Assembly: GCA_027045905.1 (NCBI GenBank) | Contig: JALTZY010000306.1 | Location: 1 to 36,526, forward strand | From: Paracoccaceae bacterium | Lineage (GTDB): Bacteria; Pseudomonadota; Alphaproteobacteria; Rhodobacterales; Rhodobacteraceae | DNA length: 36,526 nt | Direction: 5' to 3' | Shown here: positions 1 to 7,938 of the stretch, piece by piece | Numbering within the stretch: position 1 is the stretch's first letter | Layout of the letters: every line of letters begins with the position of its first letter | Notes under the pieces: generated by a model | What the model was told of the DNA's origin: nothing | The model's input: the letters and a program-made list of their open reading frames with translations, nothing else | Database searches by the model: none | Position numbers and translations under genes: made by a program

Positions 1-230
1 GCATCGAGGCGGGCGAAGCTGTCCTCTGTCTCTTCGGACAGCCAGCCATAGGAAGGTCGCTCGGCCAGAAGCGCCTCGCGCAGCATCCTGTCCACCGCCA
101 GATCGGCTTCGCTGACCGGCCCCGCACTGTCGGGCTTGTCCCAGACGGCGGGCTCGGCCCTGAAAAAGCCGAGCGCAATCTCGCCCGCCCGGCGTGCCGC
201 GTCCACCAGCAGGGCGAGATCGTCAGGCAC
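1..230 (-). CDS. Inositol monophosphatase / CysQ-like phosphatase (N-terminal part, cut by window edge)
   Basis: Only the first ~76 residues are inside the window; the gene runs off the left edge. The translation (VPDDLALLVDAARRAGEIAL…, then PVSEADLAVDRMLREALL and YGWLSEETED) has the N-terminal pattern of the inositol monophosphatase superfamily, whose members are Mg2+-dependent phosphatases acting on inositol phosphates or on 3'-phosphoadenosine 5'-phosphate. The SEETED segment matches the first metal-binding glutamates of the family. The start is a GTG at 230–228 that overlaps the last 8 bases of the upstream pmbA-like gene; no in-frame ATG lies just upstream. The pairing with PmbA is common in Rhodobacteraceae, where this gene is usually annotated cysQ or IMPase. 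Which substrate it uses cannot be told from this fragment. Confidence 0.75.
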   Translation of the reverse strand, partial: MPDDLALLVDAARRAGEIALGFFRAEPAVWDKPDSAGPVSEADLAVDRMLREALLAERPSYGWLSEETEDSFARLD

Positions 231-1569
231 CGGCCAGCACCATGCCATCGAGCAGGATCGAGGGCACCCGGCGGCTCAGATGCTCCTCGGCATCGTTGGA
301 AGGCACGATCCGCCCCAGCATCTCGCGCAGGTTGCCGGCGATGGTGCACTCGTTGACCGGATAGGCGATCTCGCCGTTTTCGACCCAGAAGCCGGCAGCT
401 CCGCGGGAATACTCGCCGGTGGTCGGGTTGATCGTCGCGCCGAGAAAGGAAGTGACCACCAGCCCGGTGCCCATATCGCGCAACATCGCCCCGGGAGCGG
501 TTTCGCCGGGGGTCAGGGTCACATTGGTCACTGCGGGAGAGGGTCCGCCGGAAGTGGCACGCACGGCATTGGCGGTGCTTTTCATGCCCAGTCTGCGCCC
601 GGTGGCGAGGTCGAGCACCCAGCCGGTCAGCACACCTCGGTCGATGATCAGGCGCTCCGCCGTGGGCAGGCCTTCGGCGTCAAAGGGCCGGGAGGCGGAG
701 ATGCGCGGGCGCAGCGGCTCCTCGATCAGCGACAGGCCTTCCGGCAGGATGCGCTCGCCCAGCGCATCGCGCAGCCAGGAGCTGCCGCGCGTGATGGTGG
801 CACCGTTGATTGCATTGAGAAGATGACCGATCAGCGAGGAAGAAACCCGCCGATCGAACAGAACAGGAAAGCTGCCGGTGGGCGGCTGGCGCGCGCCTGT
901 CCGGGCAGCGGCGCGCCTGCCGGCCTCGCGACCGATCTCCTCGGGCGCGGGCAGGTCGGCCTGGAAGGTGCGCGTTTCGCTCTTGTAGTCGCGCTCCATC
1001 GCGGCGCCTTCGCCCGAAATCGCCACCACATGGGTGCTGCGCGAGCTGCGCGCATAACCGCCGGAGAAACCGTTGCTGGCGGCCAGATGGATCACGTCGC
1101 GGCCATAGCCGGCGCTGGCTTCCTGGACCTGGGTGACACCGGGAACCGACAGCGCCGCATCCTCCGCCCGCCGCGCGTCCTCCTCGAGCGCCGCCGGGGC
1201 CGGTTCGGGTGCCGGATCGGCGAGCTCCAGCGCCGCCACATCCCAGTCGCGGGCCAGCTGTGCAGGATCGGCGAGGCCGATATGGGGGTCCTCCGGCGCT
1301 TCGTGCGCCATGGCCACGGCACGCTCGGCCATGGCGGTTATGGTTCCGGGGGCGCCATCGGAAGCGCTCACCACCGCCTGGCGCTGGCCGATCATCACCC
1401 GCAGGCCCAGGTCGATTCCCTCGGCGCGCTCGGCATGTTCGAGCCTGCCCCCCCGCACGTCGATGGAGAGCGACGTGCCCTGCACCACCAGACAGTCGGC
1501 CGCATCTGCTCCGGCTCTTTTGGCCGCTTCCAGCAGCGCGCCGGCGAGATTTTCCGGGGTGTCGGTCAT
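223..1569 (-). CDS. pmbA: TldD/PmbA family protein (PmbA/TldE type)
   Basis: A 448-residue protein, close to E. coli PmbA/TldE (about 450). The family forms a heterodimeric TldD–TldE metalloprotease that processes small peptides; in E. coli it matures microcin B17 and degrades CcdA. TldD carries the HExxxH zinc motif. I see no such motif here, so this is better called the TldE/PmbA partner or a PmbA-like paralogue. Visible family segments include the N-terminal VQGTSLSIDVRGGRLEHAER region, LRVMIGQRQAVVSASD and the C-terminal GEYSRGAAGFWVENGEIAYP stretch. An ATG at 1569 (MTDTPENL) is preferred over the more upstream one at 1623, because GGAAAGG precedes it and the extra 18 residues look unlike protein. 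It overlaps the following phosphatase gene by 8 bases, suggesting one transcript. Confidence 0.85.
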   Translation of the reverse strand: MTDTPENLAGALLEAAKRAGADAADCLVVQGTSLSIDVRGGRLEHAERAEGIDLGLRVMIGQRQAVVSASDGAPGTITAMAERAVAMAHEAPEDPHIGLADPAQLARDWDVAALELADPAPEPAPAALEEDARRAEDAALSVPGVTQVQEASAGYGRDVIHLAASNGFSGGYARSSRSTHVVAISGEGAAMERDYKSETRTFQADLPAPEEIGREAGRRAAARTGARQPPTGSFPVLFDRRVSSSLIGHLLNAINGATITRGSSWLRDALGERILPEGLSLIEEPLRPRISASRPFDAEGLPTAERLIIDRGVLTGWVLDLATGRRLGMKSTANAVRATSGGPSPAVTNVTLTPGETAPGAMLRDMGTGLVVTSFLGATINPTTGEYSRGAAGFWVENGEIAYPVNECTIAGNLREMLGRIVPSNDAEEHLSRRVPSILLDGMVLAGA

Positions 1570-1620
1570 GCGGAGCCCTTTCCTGCTGGCGCAAGAGGTA
1601 ATGCGCCGCGGGGACGGGCG

Positions 1621-1653
1621 CAAGAGAAAGGGCCGCGAGTTCCCCCGCGACCC
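1621..1653 (-). terminator. Probable intrinsic terminator after the DUF2125 gene
   Basis: Reading the minus strand, the arms at 1653–1646 and 1637–1630 pair over eight positions (one G·U wobble) around an 8-base loop and are followed by TTTCTCTTG. It lies 33 bases past the stop of the DUF2125 gene and before the start of the pmbA-like gene. Confidence 0.5.
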
Positions 1654-1685
1654 CGATCCTTCAGCTGATGCGTTTGTCGCCGCGC

Positions 1686-3206
1686 TTACTGCAGGCGCTG
1701 GCCATTGGCGAGGATCTGGCCGTCGGACCGGATCTCGATGGTCGAAAGCACCTCGTCCTCGCCCGGCCCCGGGCGGCCGAACAGACCCAGCATCATGCGC
1801 GCACCCATGGCATCGTCCTCGCTCATCAGTCCCATGGAGACCAGCGTGTCCATCAGCCCATTGGCCCCGGTCAGCTTCAGGTCCACGGAGCCGTCGGGCG
1901 CGGGCATCCCGTCGAAGGTCTCCAGGTCGTCATTGTTGAAGATGAAGCTGCCGGTGCCGGTCAGTTCGGCACCCGCGGCGCTGACCCGAAGCTGGTTGAG
2001 CGTCAGGTTCTGCAGCGCAAAGGGGATCTCCGCACCGTCAAAGGCGGCGACATTGGCCGGATCGAGGATATCGAGCAGCCAGTTGGCCTTCCCGGCCAGA
2101 TCAATGATCAGGGTTGCCGGGTCATGCGGCAGGGTGCCGGTCGGGTCGATGATGCCCCAGATCATGTCATCCGGTGCGAAATCCACCAGCTTGAACAGCG
2201 TGACGAAATCGCCGGGCATGTCGGACCTGGAGACCGGCATGGCGAATTCCACTGCCAGCTCTCCGGTGGAAAAGCTGACCGGGATCGGGATCTCGGAGCC
2301 CGTGAGGAAGGCCTTGAGCTCCTGCAGGCTGGTAGTATAGGCGAGCTTATCCGCATCCATGGCAAAGGAGAAGCTGCTGCCCCCGGTCGAGGTGGAGCCG
2401 GAAGCGTTCTCCTCGCCATCCCTGAAGGAAAACTCGCTCGCCCCCGCACCGAATCCCATGCTGCCCTCGACGGCGAAGCCGTTGCGGAAAGCGGCGAGCA
2501 TGTCATTGGGGTCATAGTCCATGGGCAGGGCTACCGTGCCCGACAGACTTATCCGCGAATTGCGGCCGCGGAGCACGAAGAAGCCGTCCCCCCCTGGCTC
2601 GCTGGCGGAGAATTCGTAGCGCATCCCGCCGCTGGCGATCATGCTCTGCTCGACGATCTGCAGATTGCCGCTCCGGATACGCCCGTCCCCGGACAGGCCC
2701 GACAGGCCCATCTGAAACTTGACGATATCCAGCGGCTCGCCGCCGATATCCAGGGAGCTGAGCGCCAGGGAGACCTCGTCACCGGAGAACTCGTATTTCA
2801 TGTCTTCGGGCGTGCCTGCGACCGTCATCTTCATGCCCGGCTGGCTGTAGGTGAAGGTCACCTGCACCATTTCGCCTTTTTCCGGGAGCGCCTGGACCCC
2901 GATTTGGGACGAATCCGGCATGACGATGGAAACCGTGCCATCGCCATTATCGACGAAGCGCATCCCCTCCATGGTAATCGCAACCGAGCCCTCGCCCTCC
3001 GGTATCCGCATGGTCATGCGCAGCCCCCGGACATCCAGGCTGCCGCCATCCGCGGTTTCGGTGGCGCTGACGCTGTAGCCGTTACGCTCCATGTAACCAC
3101 GCCAGTTGTCCCATACCTGCCGGGGGGTGACTTCGGCAAGGCTGGCGGTACTGGCAAATAATGCAGCGATCAGGGCGCTACTGCCCAAGGAATATCTGGT
3201 GTTCAT
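1686..3206 (-). CDS. Exported DUF2125-family protein
   Basis: A 506-residue protein with an N-terminal signal peptide (MNTRYSLGSSALIAALFAST, then SLA before EVTPRQVW), so it is expected in the periplasm or envelope. The body is rich in beta-strand-like repeats of the DUF2125 type known from Rhodobacteraceae, with segments such as GLRMTMRIPEGEGSVAITM and YSQPGMKMTVAGTPEDMKY. No catalytic motif is visible and the function of the family is unknown to me. The ATG at 3206 is chosen rather than the one at 3236 because AGGAAAAGG lies just upstream of it and the signal peptide starts there. It is divergent from the SDR gene and closed by a likely terminator at 1621–1653. Confidence 0.75.
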   Translation of the reverse strand: MNTRYSLGSSALIAALFASTASLAEVTPRQVWDNWRGYMERNGYSVSATETADGGSLDVRGLRMTMRIPEGEGSVAITMEGMRFVDNGDGTVSIVMPDSSQIGVQALPEKGEMVQVTFTYSQPGMKMTVAGTPEDMKYEFSGDEVSLALSSLDIGGEPLDIVKFQMGLSGLSGDGRIRSGNLQIVEQSMIASGGMRYEFSASEPGGDGFFVLRGRNSRISLSGTVALPMDYDPNDMLAAFRNGFAVEGSMGFGAGASEFSFRDGEENASGSTSTGGSSFSFAMDADKLAYTTSLQELKAFLTGSEIPIPVSFSTGELAVEFAMPVSRSDMPGDFVTLFKLVDFAPDDMIWGIIDPTGTLPHDPATLIIDLAGKANWLLDILDPANVAAFDGAEIPFALQNLTLNQLRVSAAGAELTGTGSFIFNNDDLETFDGMPAPDGSVDLKLTGANGLMDTLVSMGLMSEDDAMGARMMLGLFGRPGPGEDEVLSTIEIRSDGQILANGQRLQ

Positions 3207-3342
3207 GACAAACCTTTTCCTGTTAATCTCGTGCACAATACAATGACTCGGAGCCGCGGCGGGATCAAGAGCGGGATCAGGACACGTCTTTCACGGCATT
3301 TTCCTGTATCCGCTGTGGAGACAAGAAAGGGCATGGGGGAAC

Positions 3343-4107
3343 ATGGCTGACATTGCCGACCTTGGGGAACAGACCGTCATCATTACCGGGGCCAGCCGGG
3401 GGATCGGCGAGGCGGCTGCGCGGATTTTCGCCGAGCGGGGGGCGAATGTGGCGCTGCTGGCGCGCAGCGGCGGCGAAATCGCCCGCATCGCCGGAGAAAT
3501 CGGCACCCGGGCGCTGGCGATTCCCTGCGACGTGGCCGACTGGGGCCAATGCGCGGCGGCGGTGGCGCAAGCGGTCAAGACCTTCGGCCGGGTGGATGTG
3601 CTGGTGAACAATGCCGGCGTCATCGAGCCGATCGGCCCGCTGGCCGATTCGGACCCCGCCGCCTGGGGCCGCGTGATCGACGTGAACCTCAAGGGCGTCT
3701 ATCACATGGCGCGCGCGGTGCTGGGGCAGATGCGTGCCCAGGGCGGCGGGACGATCCTGAATATCGGCTCTGGCGCCGCTCATCGCCCGCTCGAGGGCTG
3801 GGCCCATTACTGCGCGTCCAAGGCCGGGGTGCACATGCTCACCCGTTGCCTGCATCTCGAAGAATCCGGGCGGGGGATCCGGGTGATGAGCCTTTCGCCC
3901 GGGACGGTGGCCACCGAGATGCAGCGCGAGATCAAGGCATCCGGGATCAACCCGGTCGCCGCTCTGGACTGGAGCGACCATATCCCGCCCGAATGGGTGG
4001 CAGAGGCGCTGGTCTGGATGTGCGGCGCGGATGCGAATGCGTTTCTCGGTCAGGAAATCTCCCTGCGCGAGGAAGAGATCCGCCGCCGCGTGGGGGTCGG
4101 CGCATGA
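3343..4107 (+). CDS. Short-chain dehydrogenase/reductase (SDR)
   Basis: A 254-residue classical SDR, a family of NAD(P)(H)-dependent oxidoreductases. The nucleotide-binding TGASRGIG is at residues 15–22, NNAG at 89–92, the catalytic Ser near 143, and the YCASK catalytic Tyr and Lys at 156 and 160. Arg19 after the glycine-rich turn favours NADP(H), though this is only a tendency of the family. The C-terminal part (PGTVATEMQREI, then LVWMCGADANAFLGQEISL) is ordinary SDR. The stop codon overlaps the start of the crotonase-like gene (ATGA at 4104–4107), so the two are probably co-translated and may act on the same substrate. The substrate cannot be deduced; an acyl-CoA or ketone is an inference from the neighbour only. 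Confidence 0.85.
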   Translation: MADIADLGEQTVIITGASRGIGEAAARIFAERGANVALLARSGGEIARIAGEIGTRALAIPCDVADWGQCAAAVAQAVKTFGRVDVLVNNAGVIEPIGPLADSDPAAWGRVIDVNLKGVYHMARAVLGQMRAQGGGTILNIGSGAAHRPLEGWAHYCASKAGVHMLTRCLHLEESGRGIRVMSLSPGTVATEMQREIKASGINPVAALDWSDHIPPEWVAEALVWMCGADANAFLGQEISLREEEIRRRVGVGA

Positions 4108-4715
4108 TCCGGCTCGAGCGGGAGGGCGCGCTGTGGCTGGTCACGCTGGAGCGCCCCGACAAGGCCAATGCGCTGACCCGCGAAATGCTCACCCGCCTTG
4201 CCGACATCGCCGAGGCGGCGGCGGGCGAGGCGCGGGCGCTGATCCTGACCGGGACGGGCGAGGTCTTTTCCGCCGGGATGGACCTTGCCGCCGCGCGCGA
4301 GGGCCTTGCCACCGATCCGGTCTGGGAGCGCCTCTCCGGCGCGCTGGCCCGCGCGCCATATCTCAGCATCGCCGCGCTAAACGGCACGCTCGCCGGCGGC
4401 GCCTTCGGCATGGCGCTGGCCTGTGACCTGCGTATCGCTGTCCCCGGCGCCAGATTTTTCTACCCGGTGATGAAGCTCGGCTTCCTGCCTCAGCCTTCGG
4501 ACCCGGGGCGCCTGGCGGCGCTGATCGGCCCGGCGCGGGCCAGGATGATCCTCATGGCCGGGCAGAAGATCACCGCCGAAGAGGCGCTTTCCTGGGGACT
4601 GATCGAGCGCATCGTCTCGCCCCGCGACCTGCTCGCCACCGCCCGCGCGCTGGCCGCCGACACGCTCGCCGCCAACCCCGAACACGCCGCCGCGATCCGC
4701 TCGCTCCTGTCCTGA
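4104..4715 (+). CDS. Short crotonase-fold (enoyl-CoA hydratase/isomerase) protein
   Basis: A 203-residue protein of the crotonase superfamily, which binds acyl-CoA. The N-terminal ERPDKANALT, the oxyanion-hole segment VFSAGMDLA and the LNGTLAGGAFGMALACDLRIA block are clear. It is shorter than the usual ~260 residues, ending just after the GLIERIV segment, so the C-terminal helical part that helps close the active site is missing. The two glutamates that catalyse hydration in classical enoyl-CoA hydratases are not at their expected places: the block after the oxyanion hole reads GGAFGMAL instead of GGGCELAM, and FYPVMKLG stands where FGQPEI is usual. It is therefore likely not a true hydratase and could be an isomerase-, thioesterase- or decarboxylase-like member. 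It starts in the SDR stop codon. Confidence 0.75.
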   Translation: MIRLEREGALWLVTLERPDKANALTREMLTRLADIAEAAAGEARALILTGTGEVFSAGMDLAAAREGLATDPVWERLSGALARAPYLSIAALNGTLAGGAFGMALACDLRIAVPGARFFYPVMKLGFLPQPSDPGRLAALIGPARARMILMAGQKITAEEALSWGLIERIVSPRDLLATARALAADTLAANPEHAAAIRSLLS

Positions 4716-4865
4716 CCCCCCAGGCGCTTGCCCGCGCGCCGGTTCCGTGGCAGATCGGCCGCGCAAGCTGCAGAGGGTGCACATGTCAGCACAGCCGGAA
4801 ATCGCTGCCGCGGCATTGGGCCATGCCCGGCAAGGCCGGGAAATGGCCCGGGGCGGGCTGCTCTG

Positions 4866-6050
4866 GTGAAACAGGCGCTGGTGATCGGCGCCGGCCCCGC
4901 CGGCCTGATGGCCGCCGAAGAACTGGCGCGAACCGGGCTTGCGGTCACCATTGCCGAGGCCATGCCCAGCCCCGGGCGCAAGCTGCTCATGGCCGGAAAA
5001 AGCGGGCTGAACCTCACCAAGGACGAGCCGCTCGCCGATTTCCTCGCCGCTTACGACCGCGCGCCGATCCGCGAGATCGTCGCCCGCTTCGGCCCCGAAC
5101 AGGTGCGCGCATGGGCGCGCGGGCTGGGGGTCGAGACCTTTGCCGGCACGTCGGACCGCGTCTTTCCGCGCGAGATGAAGGCCTCGCCCCTGCTGCGCGC
5201 CTGGCTTGGCCGGATGCAGGGCGTGCGCCTCATGACCCGCTGGCGCTGGCGCGGCTGGGAGGGGGCGGCGATGACCTTCGACACGCCCGAGGGGCGGCAG
5301 GTGGTGAAGCCCGATGTGAGCGTGCTGGCGCTGGGCGGGGCCAGCTGGCCGCGCCTTGGCAGCAGCGGCGAATGGGTCGAAATCCTCGGCGCCCGCGGCG
5401 TGGCGATCACCCCGCTTGCGCCGGCCAATGCGGGGCTCGGCGTGGACTGGTCGGAGCACATGCGCCCGCTGTTCGGGGCACCCGTCAAGGTTGCAAAGTT
5501 GACAGCTGTCAACTTTTCCGTGCGCGGCGAATTCGTCATCTCCCGCCACGGGCTGGAGGGCAGCGCGATCTATGCGGTCTCTAAAGCCGTGCGCGAGGGG
5601 GCGGTGCTCCATCTAGACCTGCTGCCTGATCTCACCCTCGCCGAGGTCACCGCCCGCCTCAGCCGCCCGCGCGGCAAGGCCAGCCTGACCAACCACCTGC
5701 GCAAGACCCTGCGCCTGGACAAGCCCCGCCTCGCCCTGCTCAACGAATGCGCCCGCCCCCTGCCCCGGGGCGCGGCCCTCGCCCGACTGCTGAAAAACCT
5801 GCCGGTCCGCCACCAGGGCCTGCGCCCGCTTGCCGAGGCGATCTCCACCGCCGGGGGCGTGGCCTTCTCGGGCCTCACCGAGGGCCTGATGCTCGCCGCC
5901 CTGCCCGGCACCTTCGTGGCCGGCGAAATGCTCGACTGGGAGGCCCCGACCGGCGGCTACCTGCTCACCGCCTGCCTCGCCACCGGCCGCCATGCCGGAC
6001 GCGCCGCCGCCCGGTTCGCTCTGTCCGGCCCCGACGACCGGGCCGGGTAA
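4866..6050 (+). CDS. FAD-dependent flavoprotein, PP_4765/BaiN-like family
   Basis: A 394-residue FAD/NAD(P)-binding protein. The N-terminal dinucleotide-binding motif VIGAGPAGLMAAEELARTG begins at residue 5, followed by GRKLLMAGKSGLNLTKDEPL, the signature region of the HI0933/BaiN/PP_4765 flavoproteins. A second conserved region, VLALGGASWPRLGSSGEWV, is in the middle, and the C-terminal GTFVAGEMLDWEAPTGGYLL closes the FAD site. The reaction is unknown for most of these proteins; the BaiN branch is linked to bile-acid dehydroxylation in gut bacteria, which need not hold here. The GTG start at 4866 is chosen because GGGGCGGG lies upstream and the FAD motif follows at the normal distance; an ATG at 4728 would add 46 residues of poor quality. 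It contains a perfect 22-base palindrome at 5495–5516. Confidence 0.8.
   Translation: MKQALVIGAGPAGLMAAEELARTGLAVTIAEAMPSPGRKLLMAGKSGLNLTKDEPLADFLAAYDRAPIREIVARFGPEQVRAWARGLGVETFAGTSDRVFPREMKASPLLRAWLGRMQGVRLMTRWRWRGWEGAAMTFDTPEGRQVVKPDVSVLALGGASWPRLGSSGEWVEILGARGVAITPLAPANAGLGVDWSEHMRPLFGAPVKVAKLTAVNFSVRGEFVISRHGLEGSAIYAVSKAVREGAVLHLDLLPDLTLAEVTARLSRPRGKASLTNHLRKTLRLDKPRLALLNECARPLPRGAALARLLKNLPVRHQGLRPLAEAISTAGGVAFSGLTEGLMLAALPGTFVAGEMLDWEAPTGGYLLTACLATGRHAGRAAARFALSGPDDRAG
5495..5516. repeat. Perfect 22-base palindrome inside the flavoprotein gene
   Basis: The core GTTGACAGCTGTCAAC is flanked on each side by AAA/TTT, so all 22 bases match their own reverse complement. It is AT-rich compared with the surrounding coding DNA and codes for KLTAVNF in the protein. 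It could be a dispersed palindromic repeat or a protein-binding site; no second copy was noticed in this window. Confidence 0.85.
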
Positions 6051-6051
6051 C

Positions 6052-6840
6052 TCAGAGATCGAAGCTGGCGAAAAGCGGGGCGTGGTCGCTCGGCTTCTCC
6101 CAGCCGCGCGCAGCCCGCAGCACCCGCGAGCCATGCCCGGAAGCGGCGATGTCCGGGCTGGCCCAGACATGGTCGAGCCGGCGCCCCTTGTCGGCGCGGT
6201 CCCAGTCCGGCGAGCGGTAGGACCACCAGGTGTAGAGCCTGCCTTCGGGGATGTCCTTGCGGGTGATATCAACCCAGCCGCCCGCCTCCTGCACCTCGGC
6301 CAGATGCTCCACCTCGATCGGCGTGTGGCTCACCACCTTGAGCAATTGCTTGTGGCTCCAGACGTCATCTTCGCGTGGGGCGATATTGAGATCGCCCACG
6401 AGGATGGCCCGCTCCGGGCGCTCGGCGGCGAAATGGTCGCGCATCTCGGTCAGATAATCGAGCTTCTGGCCGAATTTCTCGTTTACCTCCCGGTCTGGCT
6501 TGTCGCCCCCGGCAGGCACATAGAAATTGTGGATCACCACGCCGTTATCAAGCTGCCCGGCGATATGGCGCGCGTGCCCCAGCGCGGCGAAATCGTGCCG
6601 CGCCACCTCGCGGATCGGCAGGCGCGACAGGATGGCGACGCCATTATAGCCCTTCTGCCCGTTGGCGATCATGTGGCGGTAACCCAGCGCGGCAAAGCCT
6701 TCGGTCGGGATCCTGTCCACCGGGCTCTTGCATTCCTGCAGGCAGAGCACGTCCGGCGCTTCTTCACGGAGCAGCTTTTGCACCAGGTTTTCGCGCAGGC
6801 GGACCGAGTTGATATTCCAGGTGGCAAGGGTGAAGGGCAT
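6052..6840 (-). CDS. xthA: Exodeoxyribonuclease III (AP endonuclease)
   Basis: A 262-residue member of the exonuclease III family, which cleaves DNA at abasic sites and removes 3' blocking groups during base-excision repair. Conserved motifs appear in order: TWNINSVR (residues 7–14), LQECK with the metal-binding Glu, GYNGVAILS, VGDLNIAP with the catalytic Asp and Asn, and the C-terminal SDHAPLFASF with the catalytic His. The length fits the family. An AGGAG lies just before the ATG. It follows the VOC gene on the same strand with a 49-base gap and no visible terminator, so it could be transcribed from the SoxR-controlled promoter. It converges with the flavoprotein gene, with one base between the two ends. 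Confidence 0.93.
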   Translation of the reverse strand: MPFTLATWNINSVRLRENLVQKLLREEAPDVLCLQECKSPVDRIPTEGFAALGYRHMIANGQKGYNGVAILSRLPIREVARHDFAALGHARHIAGQLDNGVVIHNFYVPAGGDKPDREVNEKFGQKLDYLTEMRDHFAAERPERAILVGDLNIAPREDDVWSHKQLLKVVSHTPIEVEHLAEVQEAGGWVDITRKDIPEGRLYTWWSYRSPDWDRADKGRRLDHVWASPDIAASGHGSRVLRAARGWEKPSDHAPLFASFDL

Positions 6841-6889
6841 GGCGGGCTCCTGTTGGGTCCGCCTGTTCTAGGCCCTACACCCCTGCGGC

Positions 6890-7261
6890 TCAAGCGTAGC
6901 TGACCACTTCCCACTCCACATTGTCGTGGTCGCGGAAATAGAACCGGCGACCGGGTTCGTAATCGCCGTGATCGACCGGCACGAAGCCCTCGGCGACCAC
7001 CCGCGCCTCGGTCGCGTCCAGGTCGTCCACCACCACGCCCACATGGTTGAGCGCGGCGCGCGTTTCATAGCTCGAGCTGCCATCCCGGAGCGGTGTCGCC
7101 GGGCAGTAGAGCGCCACATAGCTTGCATCGTCGCCCACATGATAGGTGGTCCCGCCCGACAGCGCAGCGCCGTGCCAGCGCGTGTGCCAGCCGAAAACCC
7201 GGCCGAGCCAGTCCGCAGTCGCGGCAGGATCGGCTACCGTGATATTGACATGTTCGAGCAT
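6890..7261 (-). CDS. VOC-family (glyoxalase/dioxygenase fold) protein
   Basis: A 123-residue vicinal-oxygen-chelate protein with the usual pair of beta-alpha-beta-beta-beta modules: MLEHVNITVADPAATADWLGRVFGW at the start and LNHVGVVVDDLDATEARVVAEGF followed by RFYFRDHDNVEWEVVSYA at the end. Such proteins bind a metal and include glyoxalase I, resistance proteins and ring-cleaving dioxygenases. The His–Glu metal ligands may be H4 and E116, as in glyoxalase-like members; the substrate is unknown. A good AAGGAG precedes the ATG. It is divergent from soxR, with a SoxR box between the two at 7301–7316. On this strand the box lies between TTGACC and TACCAA with a 19-base spacer, the arrangement of SoxR-activated promoters, so this gene is probably induced by redox-active compounds. 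Confidence 0.85.
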   Translation of the reverse strand: MLEHVNITVADPAATADWLGRVFGWHTRWHGAALSGGTTYHVGDDASYVALYCPATPLRDGSSSYETRAALNHVGVVVDDLDATEARVVAEGFVPVDHGDYEPGRRFYFRDHDNVEWEVVSYA

Positions 7262-7300
7262 TTTGTTCTCCTTACATTTCTGATTTATCCTTGGTAATTG

Positions 7301-7316
7301 CTCAAGCTAACTTGAG
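7301..7316. promoter_or_regulatory. SoxR operator between soxR and the VOC gene
   Basis: CTCAAGCTAACTTGAG is a near-perfect inverted repeat that matches the known SoxR-box consensus (CTCAAGTTAACTTGAG) at all but one position. On the minus strand it sits between TTGACC and TACCAA with 19 bases, the over-long spacer typical of promoters that MerR-family activators open. That points to the VOC gene, and perhaps xthA, as the activated side; soxR itself would be autoregulated. Confidence 0.85.
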
Positions 7317-7332
7317 GTCAAGGAGAATTATC

Positions 7333-7785
7333 GTGGCTGAGAAAGAAATTTCCATCGGCATGCTGGCGCGGCGCACCGGGCTGGCTGTATCCGCCATCCG
7401 GTATTATGAAACGCTCGGGCTGGTGCGCCCCGGGCGCAATGCCGGCGGGCAAAGGCGTTTTCGGCGCTCTGACATCCGGCGGCTGAGCTTTGTCGCCATT
7501 GCCCAGCGGCTGGGGTTCCCGTTGGCGCGCATTGGAGAGCTTCTGGCCGGCCTGCCCGATGAGCGCACGCCGACCCGGCGCGACTGGACGCGCATGTCGC
7601 AAATGTTTCGCACGGACCTGGACGCGCGCATTGCCGAGCTTGAGCGCCTGCGCGACCAGCTTGACGGGTGCATCGGTTGCGGCTGTCTGTCGCTGAAACG
7701 CTGCGCGCTTTACAACCCTGGCGACCGGGCACGCGCCAAGGGGCCAGGGCCGCGCTATCTGCTGGGGGACCGCGCCGAGGGATAA
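7333..7785 (+). CDS. soxR: Redox-sensitive transcriptional activator SoxR
   Basis: A 150-residue MerR-family regulator. The N-terminal winged-helix domain is visible as SIGMLARRTGLAVSAIRYYE (from residue 7), followed by a dimerisation helix and the C-terminal cysteines C113, C116, C118 and C124. These have the C-x2-C-x-C-x5-C spacing that binds the [2Fe-2S] cluster of SoxR. Oxidation of this cluster by redox-cycling compounds or nitric oxide activates SoxR. The GTG at 7333 is preferred over an ATG at 7291 because AAGGAG is placed at a good distance and the earlier start would run through the operator. No soxS-like gene is next to it, so SoxR probably acts directly on its targets, as in most non-enteric bacteria. 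Confidence 0.93.
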   Translation: MAEKEISIGMLARRTGLAVSAIRYYETLGLVRPGRNAGGQRRFRRSDIRRLSFVAIAQRLGFPLARIGELLAGLPDERTPTRRDWTRMSQMFRTDLDARIAELERLRDQLDGCIGCGCLSLKRCALYNPGDRARAKGPGPRYLLGDRAEG

Positions 7786-7810
7786 AAAAGACCCGGCTCG
7801 AGGCCGGGTC
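7784..7810 (-). terminator. Intrinsic terminator (minus strand) between soxR and the response regulator
   Basis: GACCCGG at 7790–7796 pairs with CCGGGTC at 7804–7810 around a short loop. On the minus strand the hairpin is followed by six T (7789–7784). It is placed to end transcripts coming from the response-regulator gene, about 130 bases away, and the hairpin may also slow soxR transcripts on the plus strand, where there is no T tract. The stretch 7811–7938 holds no convincing gene. Confidence 0.7.
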
Positions 7811-7938
7811 AGTCCAACAGGGAGGTAGTGCCATGACCCCGGCACCAGGGGAACTGATGAAACCGGAAACAATCCCGGTCATTATCCATCATAGTTTCGA
7901 ATTGTGCCGAAAATATGACGATATGCAAATATATGGGA

